A stretch of 18,571 nucleotides of DNA from an uncultured Pirellulaceae bacterium (lineage in GTDB: Bacteria; Planctomycetota; Planctomycetia; Pirellulales; Pirellulaceae), in the NCBI GenBank assembly GCA_947258905.1, contig CAMYKF010000745.1, positions 1-18,571 of the forward strand, written 5' to 3'. Below the pieces are notes generated by a model. That model had not been told where the DNA came from. It saw only the letters and a list, made by a program, of their open reading frames with translations, and searched no databases. The position numbers were made by a program, and so were the translations under genes. Within the stretch, counting starts at the first letter, position 1; the number at the start of each line of letters is the position of its first letter. This document shows, in pieces, positions 7,544-15,110 of the stretch.

Positions 7544-8233
7544 ATGACTGACAAGAAAGGCATGCCTGCTGGTGACAGGTCGGACCGGTTGACGGCTGCG
7601 AGGAGCCTGGTTGACTTGCTCGTCGTATTCCTCGCCTCGGGCGTAGCATTTTTTGTCGAGCAATGGGCCAACGCCCGGGGACTGGTTTCCGTGCCCGAGG
7701 CCGCGACGGGTGTGTCGGCTGTGATCGCGGGATTTGTGACGGCGGTGGTGGTCATTCTGATTCGCAAACAATCGCTTTCGGAAATTGGATTTCGCCGGCC
7801 CGCGCGCTGGGCGCATCGCTCAGCGTGCCAGTTCATTGAATTGCCGGCCCCCGATCTGTCTCGCTACGATTCGATCTATCAGAATTTGCCCGCCGCATTG
7901 ACGATGGCATTGCTGTTGCCGCTGACAGCCTCGATTCCCGAAGAGTTGATTTATCGGGGATTTCTCATGGATCGGCTGACCAGAATTTTTGGCAGCAACG
8001 CCGCAGGAAACTTTCTGACAGTATTGGTGCAGGCGCTCATCTTTGGAGCCATTCATTTCCAGTGGGGATGGGGCGGCGTGTTGGTCACGACGATCATGGG
8101 AGCGATCTGGGGAACAGCCTTTCTGTTGTGTGGGCGCAATCTGTGGATCGTCATCCTCGCGCACTCGGCCGGTCACATGCTAATGGTTGCGCAATTGTAC
8201 TTTGTCAAGGCAAGTGAGCTGGGCACAGGTTAG
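7544..8233 (+). CDS. CPBP family intramembrane metalloprotease
   Basis: Membrane protease of the CPBP (CAAX protease/bacteriocin-processing, Abi) family, 229 aa. All active-site motifs are visible: EELIYRG with E133, E134 and R138, the histidine of FGAIHF (H171), and HSAGH with H207. There are two predicted helices near the N terminus (about 25-45 and 56-75) and several in the C-terminal half. Compared with related proteins as I know them, the stretch between GFRRPARW (about 84-91) and the DLSRYDSIYQNLP segment lacks one transmembrane helix of about 25-30 residues, so an internal deletion is possible. The ATG at 7544 is chosen because an earlier ATG at 7521 stops after nine codons. Its substrate is unknown. 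Confidence 0.85.
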   Translation: MTDKKGMPAGDRSDRLTAARSLVDLLVVFLASGVAFFVEQWANARGLVSVPEAATGVSAVIAGFVTAVVVILIRKQSLSEIGFRRPARWAHRSACQFIELPAPDLSRYDSIYQNLPAALTMALLLPLTASIPEELIYRGFLMDRLTRIFGSNAAGNFLTVLVQALIFGAIHFQWGWGGVLVTTIMGAIWGTAFLLCGRNLWIVILAHSAGHMLMVAQLYFVKASELGTG

Positions 8234-8241
8234 CCGGTGTT

Positions 8242-8269
8242 CCTGACGGTTGCCCGTCAGGCAGGTTTT
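8242..8269 (+). terminator. Rho-independent terminator after the CPBP protease gene
   Basis: CCTGACGG (8242-8249) pairs perfectly with CCGTCAGG (8254-8261) around the loop TTGC. The stem is followed after four bases by TTTT (8266-8269). It lies 8 nt past the protease stop codon. The T tract is short and slightly displaced, so efficiency may be modest. Confidence 0.55.
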
Positions 8270-8448
8270 CCAGACTGTCATTGACACTGGCAGGCAGGAT
8301 GCAGCGGTTGAGGCCCGTGGCCTGGGCGGAGCCTGCCGTCGCTTGACGTTGCCGGCTTGCGCTGTTGCGCCGTCCCGTGCTTGAAGGTGTCGATCGCTCG
8401 TGGCCATCGGCCGGCGACCGTACGGGCGAGGGCGAACTTCGGTGCACG

Positions 8449-8496
8449 CTGGCTGGCAAGCCTTTCCGTATTCGTTTTGTCCTCACCGATCCCGAG
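8449..8496 (+). pseudogene. Relic of the C-terminus of a propeller-type paralogue
   Basis: These 48 nt align without gaps to 7408-7455 of the secreted propeller gene with 39 identities, the first 14 consecutive. In the same reading phase they encode LAGKPFRIRFVLTDPE, against LAGKPIRIRFVLADAE in the intact protein. The reading then continues into unrelated sequence, the terminal YSFRF is missing, and no upstream propeller motifs remain. Many differences fall at third or similar codon positions, which suggests an old paralogue that was once coding and later eroded, not a recent copy. Confidence 0.7.
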
Positions 8497-8718
8497 AGGT
8501 CAGGACGCGGGGCGGATTCGCACACTGTCAGGGCACCAGTTGTTCACGAGCTGCCATCGGAACTTGTGATTTTTTTTGCCATCACACGGCCAGCGCCAGT
8601 TGCGTCCTGGCAGGGGTATGCCATTTGCTGATCATGCCCTGGGGATTGCCGCCCGCCACGGAGCGGGCGCCGTTGGGAGCCACGATACTCTCCTGCTCTG
8701 CCACACCGCTTGCTGTCC

Positions 8719-8724
8719 GAGAGG
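8719..8724 (+). promoter_or_regulatory. Ribosome binding site of the PDZ-Sel1 gene
   Basis: GAGAGG lies 7 nt before the ATG at 8732, a well-placed Shine-Dalgarno sequence that fixes the start of the PDZ-Sel1-FGE protein. Confidence 0.7.
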
Positions 8725-8731
8725 TTGAATC

Positions 8732-10951
8732 ATGCAAACTTTGCGAACGTACCTTGCTTCGTTGGCCGCCGTTTGTGCACTTGGTAGTGCGTTGTCGGCC
8801 ATGGTTCCGCAAGCGGCCGAACAGGATGCCAGGCCGACGCCCGGATGGTTTGGTGTCCGTTGGCAAAACGCCACGCCGGAAGAGGTGAAACCGAGCGGTG
8901 CCGATCGGGCTCAGGGTGTTCGTCTGTTGTATATCATCCCGACCGGGCCGGCCGACAGCGCTGGCCTGCAGGCCGATGATGTGGTGTTGAAGATCGATGG
9001 AGTTGACGTTGCGCATACCGTCGATTTGTATTCGCGCGCGTCGCAAAAGCCTGCCGGCGGGCAGATGGTACTTGACATTTTGCGCGGACAGCAATTCCTG
9101 CAAATCCCGGTCACTTTGACAGAACGGATGTCGGATGAAACACAGTTTGAACTGGTAAAGCAGGCGGCAGAAGCTGATGACCCGAGTGCGCAGCGGTTAC
9201 TTGGTATTTTGTACGAGGAAGGACGTGGAACTGGCAAAGACCCCGCCGCGTCCATTGCCTGGCTGCGCAAGTCGGCTGACCGGCAATACGTGCCTGCCTG
9301 GGTTTCACTGGGTGTGGCGTACGAACGCGGTTTTGGAGTGACTCAGGATTACGCCGAGGCGGCCGAGTGGTACCGCAAGGCTGCCGCCGCAGGCAATGCA
9401 ACAGCAAAAAGTCACCTCGGGTTTCTGCACTTTCTGGGTCGCGGCGTCGAACAGGATGATGCCAGAGCATTGGAACTGTTTCAGGCATCGGCCACTTGGG
9501 GATATGCCAGGGGACAATACAATCTGGGCTGGATGTACGAGCATGGCCGGGGCGTGGAGCAGGATTACAAAATGGCCCTCCAATGGTATGTCGAGGCAGC
9601 CAGGCGGGGTAATCTCGACGCCACCAACAACGTCGGGTGGATGTACCATACAGGTCACGGCGTGGCCCGTGATGACAGAAAGGCTGCCAATTTCTTTCGC
9701 TTTGCTGCCCAAAAAAAGCACGCACAGGCCCAGGTTAATCTCGGGCTGCTGTGCTTTAACGGTGAAGGTGTAGAGCAGGATTACAAAATGGCAGCGCTTA
9801 TGTTTGGACTCGCTGCCGCGCAAAACAACCCTCACGGCGAATACAACCTTGCCCTCATGCATCTCAATGGCTGGGGAATGGAACCGAATCGGGAAATCGC
9901 CATCGACCTGCTGGGCCGGGCGGCCAGCCACGGTCATTCCGGGGCTGCCGACAAACTGCGCGAAGTGGAGGCCGCCGGAACTGAGGCACCAGCGACCACG
10001 ACAACCTCCGCGCCGCCAAAAACAGCCAGTTTCGATTTGGGAGATGGAGTAACCCTGCAAATGGTGCTGGTTCCCGCCGGGGAGTTCATGATGGGCAGCG
10101 ACGCCAGTCCGGCGCAACTGGTTGAGCTATACCGGCAATGGGGCGGCACCGATGAAAAACTGTTTGCGCACGAGCAACCGCGGCATCGCGTTCGCATTAC
10201 CAAACCGTTTTATCTGGGGATACACGAAGTGACAGTCGGCCAGTTTCGCCAGTTTGTCAAGGAAACGGGTTACCGGACCATGGCGGAAGAATCTGAAGAC
10301 GGTGCGCCCGGCTACAACGCAGAAATCCGGAATTTTGAAGGAGGAACACAGTATTACTGGGACTTTCCCGGTTTCCCGCAAAACGACGATCAACCGGTCG
10401 CGAATGTCGTGTGGGATGACGCCGTCGCTTTCTGTGAATGGTTGAGTCAGAAAACCGGCCAAACCATTCGCTTGCCGACGGAAGCCGAGTGGGAGTATGC
10501 GTGTCGCGCCGGATCAACGACCGAGTTCTCGTGCGGAGACGATCCCGAACCGCTCCCGTCGGCCAACTCAAGCCCAACGCCTTTGGCCTCTACGATATGC
10601 ACGGCAATGTCGCCGAGTGGTGTGCTGACGGGTTTGACGAAGGCTATTATGCGCAATCACCCATTGAAGATCCGCAGGGTTCGAGTTCCGATGTGGCTGA
10701 ACTGCTGCGCATCTACCGGGGAGGTTCGTGGACGTATAAGCCGTTTGATGCGCGTTCCGCCACCCGCAATTTCATCTATGCCGCGGCTTATCGCAGTCTG
10801 GGCACCGGGTTTCGCATTGCCGCAACGCCTTCAGATACAGGGCGTGAAGATTAATCATGTTTCACGTTCAGTCAGGCGTGCCGGTGGTGTTTTCACGCCC
10901 CGACACGACGCGTCAGCAATCTGTGCAGTGATTTTTGCTCGCCCGGTGTAG
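8732..10951 (+). CDS. PDZ + seven Sel1 repeats + FGE-sulfatase-like domain, frameshifted near its end
   Basis: The frame encodes 739 aa. Residues 1-29 form a signal peptide. A PDZ domain (about 38-135) has the loop IIPTGPADSAGLQADDVVLKIDG. Seven Sel1-like repeats of 36 aa follow (about 153-404), with signatures such as LGWMYEHGRGVEQDYKMALQWY. After a Thr/Ala/Pro-rich linker an SUMF1/FGE-sulfatase-type domain starts at about 431 (MVLVPAGEFMMGS, HEVTVGQFRQFV, LPTEAEWEYACRAG). The domain is normal to about residue 606 (FSCGDDPEPL), where family similarity jumps to another frame. The last 130 or so residues of this frame are therefore nonsense. The missing connector suggests a deletion of about 50 nt. 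PDZ and Sel1 domains imply peptide or protein binding outside the cytoplasm. The C-terminal domain may have been lost, or this may be a sequencing error. Confidence 0.8.
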   Translation: MQTLRTYLASLAAVCALGSALSAMVPQAAEQDARPTPGWFGVRWQNATPEEVKPSGADRAQGVRLLYIIPTGPADSAGLQADDVVLKIDGVDVAHTVDLYSRASQKPAGGQMVLDILRGQQFLQIPVTLTERMSDETQFELVKQAAEADDPSAQRLLGILYEEGRGTGKDPAASIAWLRKSADRQYVPAWVSLGVAYERGFGVTQDYAEAAEWYRKAAAAGNATAKSHLGFLHFLGRGVEQDDARALELFQASATWGYARGQYNLGWMYEHGRGVEQDYKMALQWYVEAARRGNLDATNNVGWMYHTGHGVARDDRKAANFFRFAAQKKHAQAQVNLGLLCFNGEGVEQDYKMAALMFGLAAAQNNPHGEYNLALMHLNGWGMEPNREIAIDLLGRAASHGHSGAADKLREVEAAGTEAPATTTTSAPPKTASFDLGDGVTLQMVLVPAGEFMMGSDASPAQLVELYRQWGGTDEKLFAHEQPRHRVRITKPFYLGIHEVTVGQFRQFVKETGYRTMAEESEDGAPGYNAEIRNFEGGTQYYWDFPGFPQNDDQPVANVVWDDAVAFCEWLSQKTGQTIRLPTEAEWEYACRAGSTTEFSCGDDPEPLPSANSSPTPLASTICTAMSPSGVLTGLTKAIMRNHPLKIRRVRVPMWLNCCASTGEVRGRISRLMRVPPPAISSMPRLIAVWAPGFALPQRLQIQGVKINHVSRSVRRAGGVFTPRHDASAICAVIFARPV
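10551..10854 (+). pseudogene. Displaced C-terminal part of the FGE-sulfatase-like domain
   Basis: Read in the frame of position 10438, this segment encodes the rest of the FGE-like domain: PVGQLKPNAFGLYDMHGNV, AEWCADGF, LRIYRGGSW, RSATRN and a closing GTGFRIA, then a TAA at 10852-10854. It is out of phase with the upstream 606 codons of the PDZ-Sel1 gene. Between GDDPEPL and PVGQ the usual LGxYAWxxxNSxxxTH connector is absent, so the simplest explanation is a deletion of 3n+1 bases. The paired cysteines of true formylglycine-generating enzymes are not seen, so even the intact domain was probably not a sulfatase activator. Confidence 0.8.
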
Positions 10952-11163
10952 ATAACGAACCGCAGCATGACGATCACAACCACGACGCAGCCACCCATCT
11001 ATTGCAGAGCACTGCGGGAGGGCCATCGGCAACCATGTGGCGCAAATGAAAACCGAGTCCGGTGGCCAGCAACCGTAAAAGAATGCCCGGGGTTGGCGCT
11101 TGGGCTTGGCTCCAGCCCGTCATCGGGCGCTGGCAGGCAGGATGACTGCCCACGTATTAGTAG
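10952..11163. other. Gap between convergent genes with a possible terminator
   Basis: About 210 nt separate the convergent PDZ-Sel1 and cytochrome genes. A hairpin pairing CCAGC (11112-11116) with GCTGG (11129-11133), with an inner CCG/CGG stem, may serve as a shared terminator, but it has no T tract on either side. The 15-nt word CTGGCAGGCAGGATG (11130-11144) overlaps its right arm and also occurs at 8287-8301. Confidence 0.4.
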
Positions 11164-11961
11164 TCATGGAACGCGCGGGGCACCGGCATCAATCCAGTTT
11201 TTCAGCACTTCCACGGCGTCCTCAGCCAGACGATGGCTGCCCGGGCGTGGCAAGCGACGCGCGCCTGTAACAATGTCGATCAGGCCGCTGGCGTCGCTGC
11301 GGCCACGCATGATCAAGGGTCCGCCATCGCCGCCGTAGAAATCCTCCTCGCGATCGACGCGAAAGTTGCCCGCTGCGCGATCGGGACCGTGGCAACGCAA
11401 ACAACGTCGCTGCAAGATCGGCCACACGTCCGTGGACCAGGACACAGCAGCGATCGTGTCGGTCGCCAGGTCAGTGTCGGGCGGAGTCTGCTCATCGCCG
11501 GTTTCCGATTGCGGGTTTTCAACCGTATTCTGCGTGGTTGCCGATCCAGCGTTGCCTGGGGTTACGGGTAGTCCGGGCCGTTGCGATTCGGTCAGCGGGC
11601 GGACATTAAGAAACGTCAACAGGGCAAACAGTGAGGCGAAGATTAACAACACCACTGCCGTGATCAGTCCGGCGACGGCCGTTTGTCTGGCTGACATTTT
11701 TTCGTGGCCCAGCCGCCGGCCAACCACCGACACCAGCCACTTCCAATGCAAGGCGACGTGCACCAGCAGCACCGCCAACAACGCCAGGCTGATCCAGGCA
11801 TGCACATGGCCCCAGGAATAACGCGTCAGTCCCCACAGCGTCCGTGTGGTTTCAGTGCCCGGCGGCAGCGGAAACCAGAGGATGAAACCCGTGGCGATCA
11901 TGCCCAGCAACAACACGATCGCTGCCAGATCGACCACGAGATTCAGGCGTGTTCGTTTCAA
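11164..11961 (-). CDS. Membrane cytochrome: haem b-like helices fused to planctomycete-type haem c domain
   Basis: Protein of 265 aa from a TTG at 11961, chosen because GGAG lies 9 nt upstream; a longer frame from a TTG at 12039 would overlap the esterase gene. The N-terminal half has about four transmembrane helices. The His-rich segment WGHVHAWISLALLAVLLVHVALHW resembles DUF4405/cytochrome b561-type membrane haem ligands. A Pro/Thr/Glu-rich linker leads to a haem c motif CLRCHG (C187, C190, H191), followed by AGNFRVDREEDFYGGDGGPLI, which resembles planctomycete cytochrome C domains. It should pass electrons between membrane haem and an exported partner. It starts 38 nt after the CE15-like esterase stop and is likely co-transcribed with it. 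The partner redox enzyme is not in the window. Confidence 0.75.
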   Translation of the reverse strand: MKRTRLNLVVDLAAIVLLLGMIATGFILWFPLPPGTETTRTLWGLTRYSWGHVHAWISLALLAVLLVHVALHWKWLVSVVGRRLGHEKMSARQTAVAGLITAVVLLIFASLFALLTFLNVRPLTESQRPGLPVTPGNAGSATTQNTVENPQSETGDEQTPPDTDLATDTIAAVSWSTDVWPILQRRCLRCHGPDRAAGNFRVDREEDFYGGDGGPLIMRGRSDASGLIDIVTGARRLPRPGSHRLAEDAVEVLKNWIDAGAPRVP

Positions 11962-11999
11962 GTGTGGTTGCTCCGAACGGTAAACGGGGATTGCCGCAA

Positions 12000-13361
12000 T
12001 CAAAAATTCAGGTCGGCAAACTCCAGGAATTGCCGCCAATCGTATTCCGTTACATCATGCGGCCCGCTGCGCACATGGTAGCCAATCGTATTTGTGACAG
12101 GCCGATCTGGCGGGGGCATCTCATCAATGCCGAGTCCCGCCTTGCCGAACAGTTCATAAACCGCACCGGCGTGCACACAGGAAAGGAACTCGCCGCGGGG
12201 ATCGGCCCACAGATCCTCTGTCGCGCTGGCTACATACACGGGTCGCGGCGCGATCAGTGATACCAGCATGTGCTGGTCGACTGGCAAGGCAGTTTCGTTG
12301 TCGTTGTACTTGCGAAAGTTTTCGCAGAACCAGTGTGGAAACACTTCATTGATCCGCTTCACCGTTTCCCCAAAACGCCGGCGGCTGAGCGCCGCACCAC
12401 CACATCCGGAATTGTTGGAAATGACGATGGCTAGCCGCGGGTCACAGGCACCGGCCCACAGCGCCGTTTTGCCCAGCCGCGAGTGTCCCAGTACGGCGAC
12501 GCGGCGATGGTCTACGTCATCGTCAGATTCCAGATAGTCCAGGGCGCGACTGAGGCCCCACGCCCAGGCCGCAATGGAGCCCCATTGGTCCGCCGCGGGC
12601 CGGGTCTGGCCAGGTTCATAAAACAGCGGATGCACTCCGTTTTGAAAACCATCGTCGTAGTCCGGATCGATGTCGCCGTAGTAAATGGTGACCAGCCCGT
12701 AGCCACGCTCAAGAATCATTTCGACGGGCCAGCGGCTGCTACGTGTGCCTCGCGTTTCCCCGGTTGCGCGATTGCCGACAACTCCGGCACCCTCACGCAC
12801 CCACGAGGCGCACAAGTTGATGTGCGGATCGGCGTGGATCGTATGGTTGCCATGGAAGTTTAGACCGAGAAAAACGGGAACCGGTCGCCCGGCATCCCGG
12901 GGCAGGTACATGAGCAACTCCATCTGTGGCCCGTCGCGATCGGCGGAAAAGTAAACGCGGACCTGTTTGCGCACTGCCGAGCCGTCCAGAGCCTCGTCGG
13001 ATGACGACAAGAGTTGAAAGTGCATGTCTTCGCGGGGGGCCGGAGCGCGGCCGTAGACTTGTGACTCAAACAATCGGAGGATCTCGCCGCGTCGCTCGTT
13101 GGCCCATGCCTGCGGGTTGTCAACGCGCGTACCATTGGCTGTCACCAGCGGATCGGGCAACCGGTACTCGGGCACTTGCGACTCGTCGTAGTTGGTGCCT
13201 GGTGGCTGGCCCTTAACAAGCAGTGGTGTCGCGAGCATCAGGAAACTGACCAGCCACGTGCCCGCCAGTAGTCGCCGACCCGGGTTTGGACCGCAGTTTG
13301 TCGAATATATAGACTCCGCAATAACCTTTTTGACAGGTGTGGACAACCCGGAACGCTTCAC
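12000..13361 (-). CDS. Secreted glucuronoyl esterase-like (CE15) alpha/beta hydrolase
   Basis: Predicted to cleave ester links between glucuronic acid side chains of xylan and lignin, or related sugar esters. The nucleophile motif is GHSRLGK with Ser294, followed by NNSGCGGAALSRRRFGETV and FPHWFCENFRKY, which are typical of bacterial CE15 proteins. The catalytic His is probably H435 in SGPHDVTEYDW; the acid residue was not assigned. A GTG start at 13361 has GAGG 6 nt upstream, giving 453 aa; a frame open to 13571 has no such support. A hydrophobic stretch (LLAGTWLVSFLMLATPLLV) after an unusually long polar N-region suggests export. The cytochrome gene follows 38 nt downstream on the same strand. 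Confidence 0.85.
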   Translation of the reverse strand: MKRSGLSTPVKKVIAESIYSTNCGPNPGRRLLAGTWLVSFLMLATPLLVKGQPPGTNYDESQVPEYRLPDPLVTANGTRVDNPQAWANERRGEILRLFESQVYGRAPAPREDMHFQLLSSSDEALDGSAVRKQVRVYFSADRDGPQMELLMYLPRDAGRPVPVFLGLNFHGNHTIHADPHINLCASWVREGAGVVGNRATGETRGTRSSRWPVEMILERGYGLVTIYYGDIDPDYDDGFQNGVHPLFYEPGQTRPAADQWGSIAAWAWGLSRALDYLESDDDVDHRRVAVLGHSRLGKTALWAGACDPRLAIVISNNSGCGGAALSRRRFGETVKRINEVFPHWFCENFRKYNDNETALPVDQHMLVSLIAPRPVYVASATEDLWADPRGEFLSCVHAGAVYELFGKAGLGIDEMPPPDRPVTNTIGYHVRSGPHDVTEYDWRQFLEFADLNF

Positions 13362-13583
13362 ATTGATCCTCGTTCGTTGAATACCGCGCGTCGAAAAAAG
13401 ACGGGCGAGCGGCAAAATGCACGTGGTCGACGCTGATTCGGCGAAAGGCGTTAATTTCTCAAGTTGCAACCCGGCGAACAAGGTGCCGCGAAACCCGAAT
13501 TTGTCCCAAGGGGTAACGCTGTTAAATGCCTGTCGCGATGTCCGGGCCTGAAATTGCCCAATCACACTCACGGAAATCCGAAA

Positions 13584-15110
13584 ATGCGTCCAGTATGCTG
13601 TCGTTCACGCGAAATTTTTACCACTGTTATTCTGATGGCCCTCGCCGCTACCGGACAAACGAGTTTTGCCCGGCAGCAAACCGCCGGTGATCTGAACATC
13701 GTCGAGACGCGGATTTTCACAGCGTCCGATGGGAGCGAGGTCGAGGCGGATCTCGGCCGGCTGATCGTTCCCGAGCATCGAGGCAATCCTGAATCGCCGC
13801 TTATCGAACTGGCTTTTGTACGCTTGAAAGGCAAAGCTGAATCGCCATGTGCCCCGTTAGTCTATCTGGCAGGCGGACCCGGCGGATCATCAACGGGAAT
13901 GGCGCGAAATGAGGGAGCCTTGCAGCGCTGGTTGCCCATGCTTGGTGTCTGCGACCTGATTCTGCTGGACCAGCGTGGCACCGGATCGTCAGAGCCTGAT
14001 CTCGACTGGTTCATCCGCGAACCAATTCCGGATGACTTTCTGATGAGCCGCGAATCCGCCGTAAAGTTCGCGACCGAACAAGCCAGAGCAGCCGCGGCCC
14101 ACTTTCGCCAGCAAGGTCGTGATTTGAGCGGCTACACGACGCTGGAAGCGGCCCATGACATCGATGATTTGCGACAGGCACTGAATCTGGACAAGATCAG
14201 CCTGTTCGGGTTTTCCTACGGGACGCACCTGGCATTGACCATGATCAAGTATCACGGCGAATCGCTGGAAAACGTGATCATGGTGGGCGTTGAGGGGCTC
14301 GATGAAACTTACAAGTTGCCGCTGAACATGGATACGCAACTGCGGAAGCTGTCGTTGCAAGTTGCCGGCGACGACCGAGTTGCGCCGTTTGTTCCCGACC
14401 TGGTTGGTTTGTATCAGCGGGTTGCCGAAAAACTTGAAGCCAACCCCCTGCCCGTTAACGTACGGTTTCGCGGCAAGCAACAGGAAGTACTCGTTGGCCG
14501 ATTTGGTCTCGATATGATTCTGCGTATGGATCTGGGCGATGCCAGTGACTTGCCGGTGTTTCCGCGTCTGTTGCATTCCATCGACCAGGGCGACTCTACG
14601 ATACTCAGGGCCTTTGTGCAAAAACGGGTACCCATGTTCGGTCGCCTGAATGCCATGTCGGCGATCACCGATGGTGCGTCCGGGGCCAGCCCTGCCCGCT
14701 GGCAAATGATCCGCGGGCAGCAGCAACAAACCATGTTTAGCAATGTGGTCAACATGCTGCATCCAGAACTGGCCGAGGCGTTTGGCGCACCGGATCTGGG
14801 CGAGGAATTTCGGGCGCCGATCGTCAGTGACGTGCGTGTGCTGATGGCGACCGGCTCGCTGGATTACAACACGCCGCCGTACCAGGCCGAGCAAGTCCGT
14901 TTCGGGTTAACCAACGCCACCCATCTGACCGTGGAAAACGCGGGGCACGAACAGGTGATTCCCCAGCCTGAGATCCAGAGGGCCTTTGTGCGATTTCTGC
15001 AGGGTGAGGATGTCAGTGATGTGCACGTGGCATTGCCTCCACTGCGTTACGTGCCCATCGACCGATACGATCCGGAAGTTACGCACTGGAGCGTGCCACG
15101 GGAGCGGTGA
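13584..15110 (+). CDS. Secreted TAP-family alpha/beta hydrolase (prolyl/tripeptidyl aminopeptidase type)
   Basis: Protein of 508 aa with a signal peptide (hydrophobic core VILMALAATGQTSFA) and the layout of SCO7095/TAP-like serine peptidases: the oxyanion loop GGPGGSS (97-103), DQRGTGSS, the nucleophile elbow GFSYGTH (Ser211), the acid in GSLDYNTPP (Asp427), and the base in NAGHEQVIP (His455), with a C-terminal TAP-like cap region. It probably releases N-terminal residues or short peptides outside the cytoplasm. The ATG at 13584 is preferred to a TTG at 13464, which would put 40 polar residues before the signal peptide. It is transcribed divergently from the esterase across about 220 nt. No clear promoter was found. 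Confidence 0.88.
   Translation: MRPVCCRSREIFTTVILMALAATGQTSFARQQTAGDLNIVETRIFTASDGSEVEADLGRLIVPEHRGNPESPLIELAFVRLKGKAESPCAPLVYLAGGPGGSSTGMARNEGALQRWLPMLGVCDLILLDQRGTGSSEPDLDWFIREPIPDDFLMSRESAVKFATEQARAAAAHFRQQGRDLSGYTTLEAAHDIDDLRQALNLDKISLFGFSYGTHLALTMIKYHGESLENVIMVGVEGLDETYKLPLNMDTQLRKLSLQVAGDDRVAPFVPDLVGLYQRVAEKLEANPLPVNVRFRGKQQEVLVGRFGLDMILRMDLGDASDLPVFPRLLHSIDQGDSTILRAFVQKRVPMFGRLNAMSAITDGASGASPARWQMIRGQQQQTMFSNVVNMLHPELAEAFGAPDLGEEFRAPIVSDVRVLMATGSLDYNTPPYQAEQVRFGLTNATHLTVENAGHEQVIPQPEIQRAFVRFLQGEDVSDVHVALPPLRYVPIDRYDPEVTHWSVPRER

Larger units (their letters stand above)
8234..8731. other. Intergenic region with a gene relic, otherwise non-coding
   Basis: About 500 nt between the protease and the PDZ-Sel1 gene. 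It holds a terminator hairpin right after the protease stop, a 15-nt sequence (8287-8301) that recurs at 11130-11144, and a 48-nt relic of a propeller-type gene (8449-8496). Open frames here show no family features apart from the relic. No clear -35/-10 pair stands out before the ATG at 8732. Confidence 0.6.

Noticed and set aside
8400..8888. 162-aa plus-strand frame running into the PDZ-Sel1 gene
   Set aside because: It overlaps the supported start of that gene in another frame. The only meaningful sequence in the gap is the 48-nt relic, which lies in a different frame.
9305..10117. 270-aa antisense frame opposite the Sel1 repeats
   Set aside because: The plus strand encodes seven regular 36-residue repeats; the antisense periodicity simply reflects these.
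10438..10854. Separate 138-aa gene starting at 10438
   Set aside because: The first 38 or so residues are out-of-frame reading of the upstream gene. Only the part after about 10551 has family similarity, so it is a displaced domain end, not an independent gene.
8732..10951. True formylglycine-generating enzyme
   Set aside because: The paired active-site cysteines are not seen, the domain is disrupted, and no sulfatase gene is nearby.
13989..14894. 301-aa antisense open frame opposite the TAP hydrolase
   Set aside because: It is covered entirely by a gene with a complete catalytic triad; the antisense translation has no family features.
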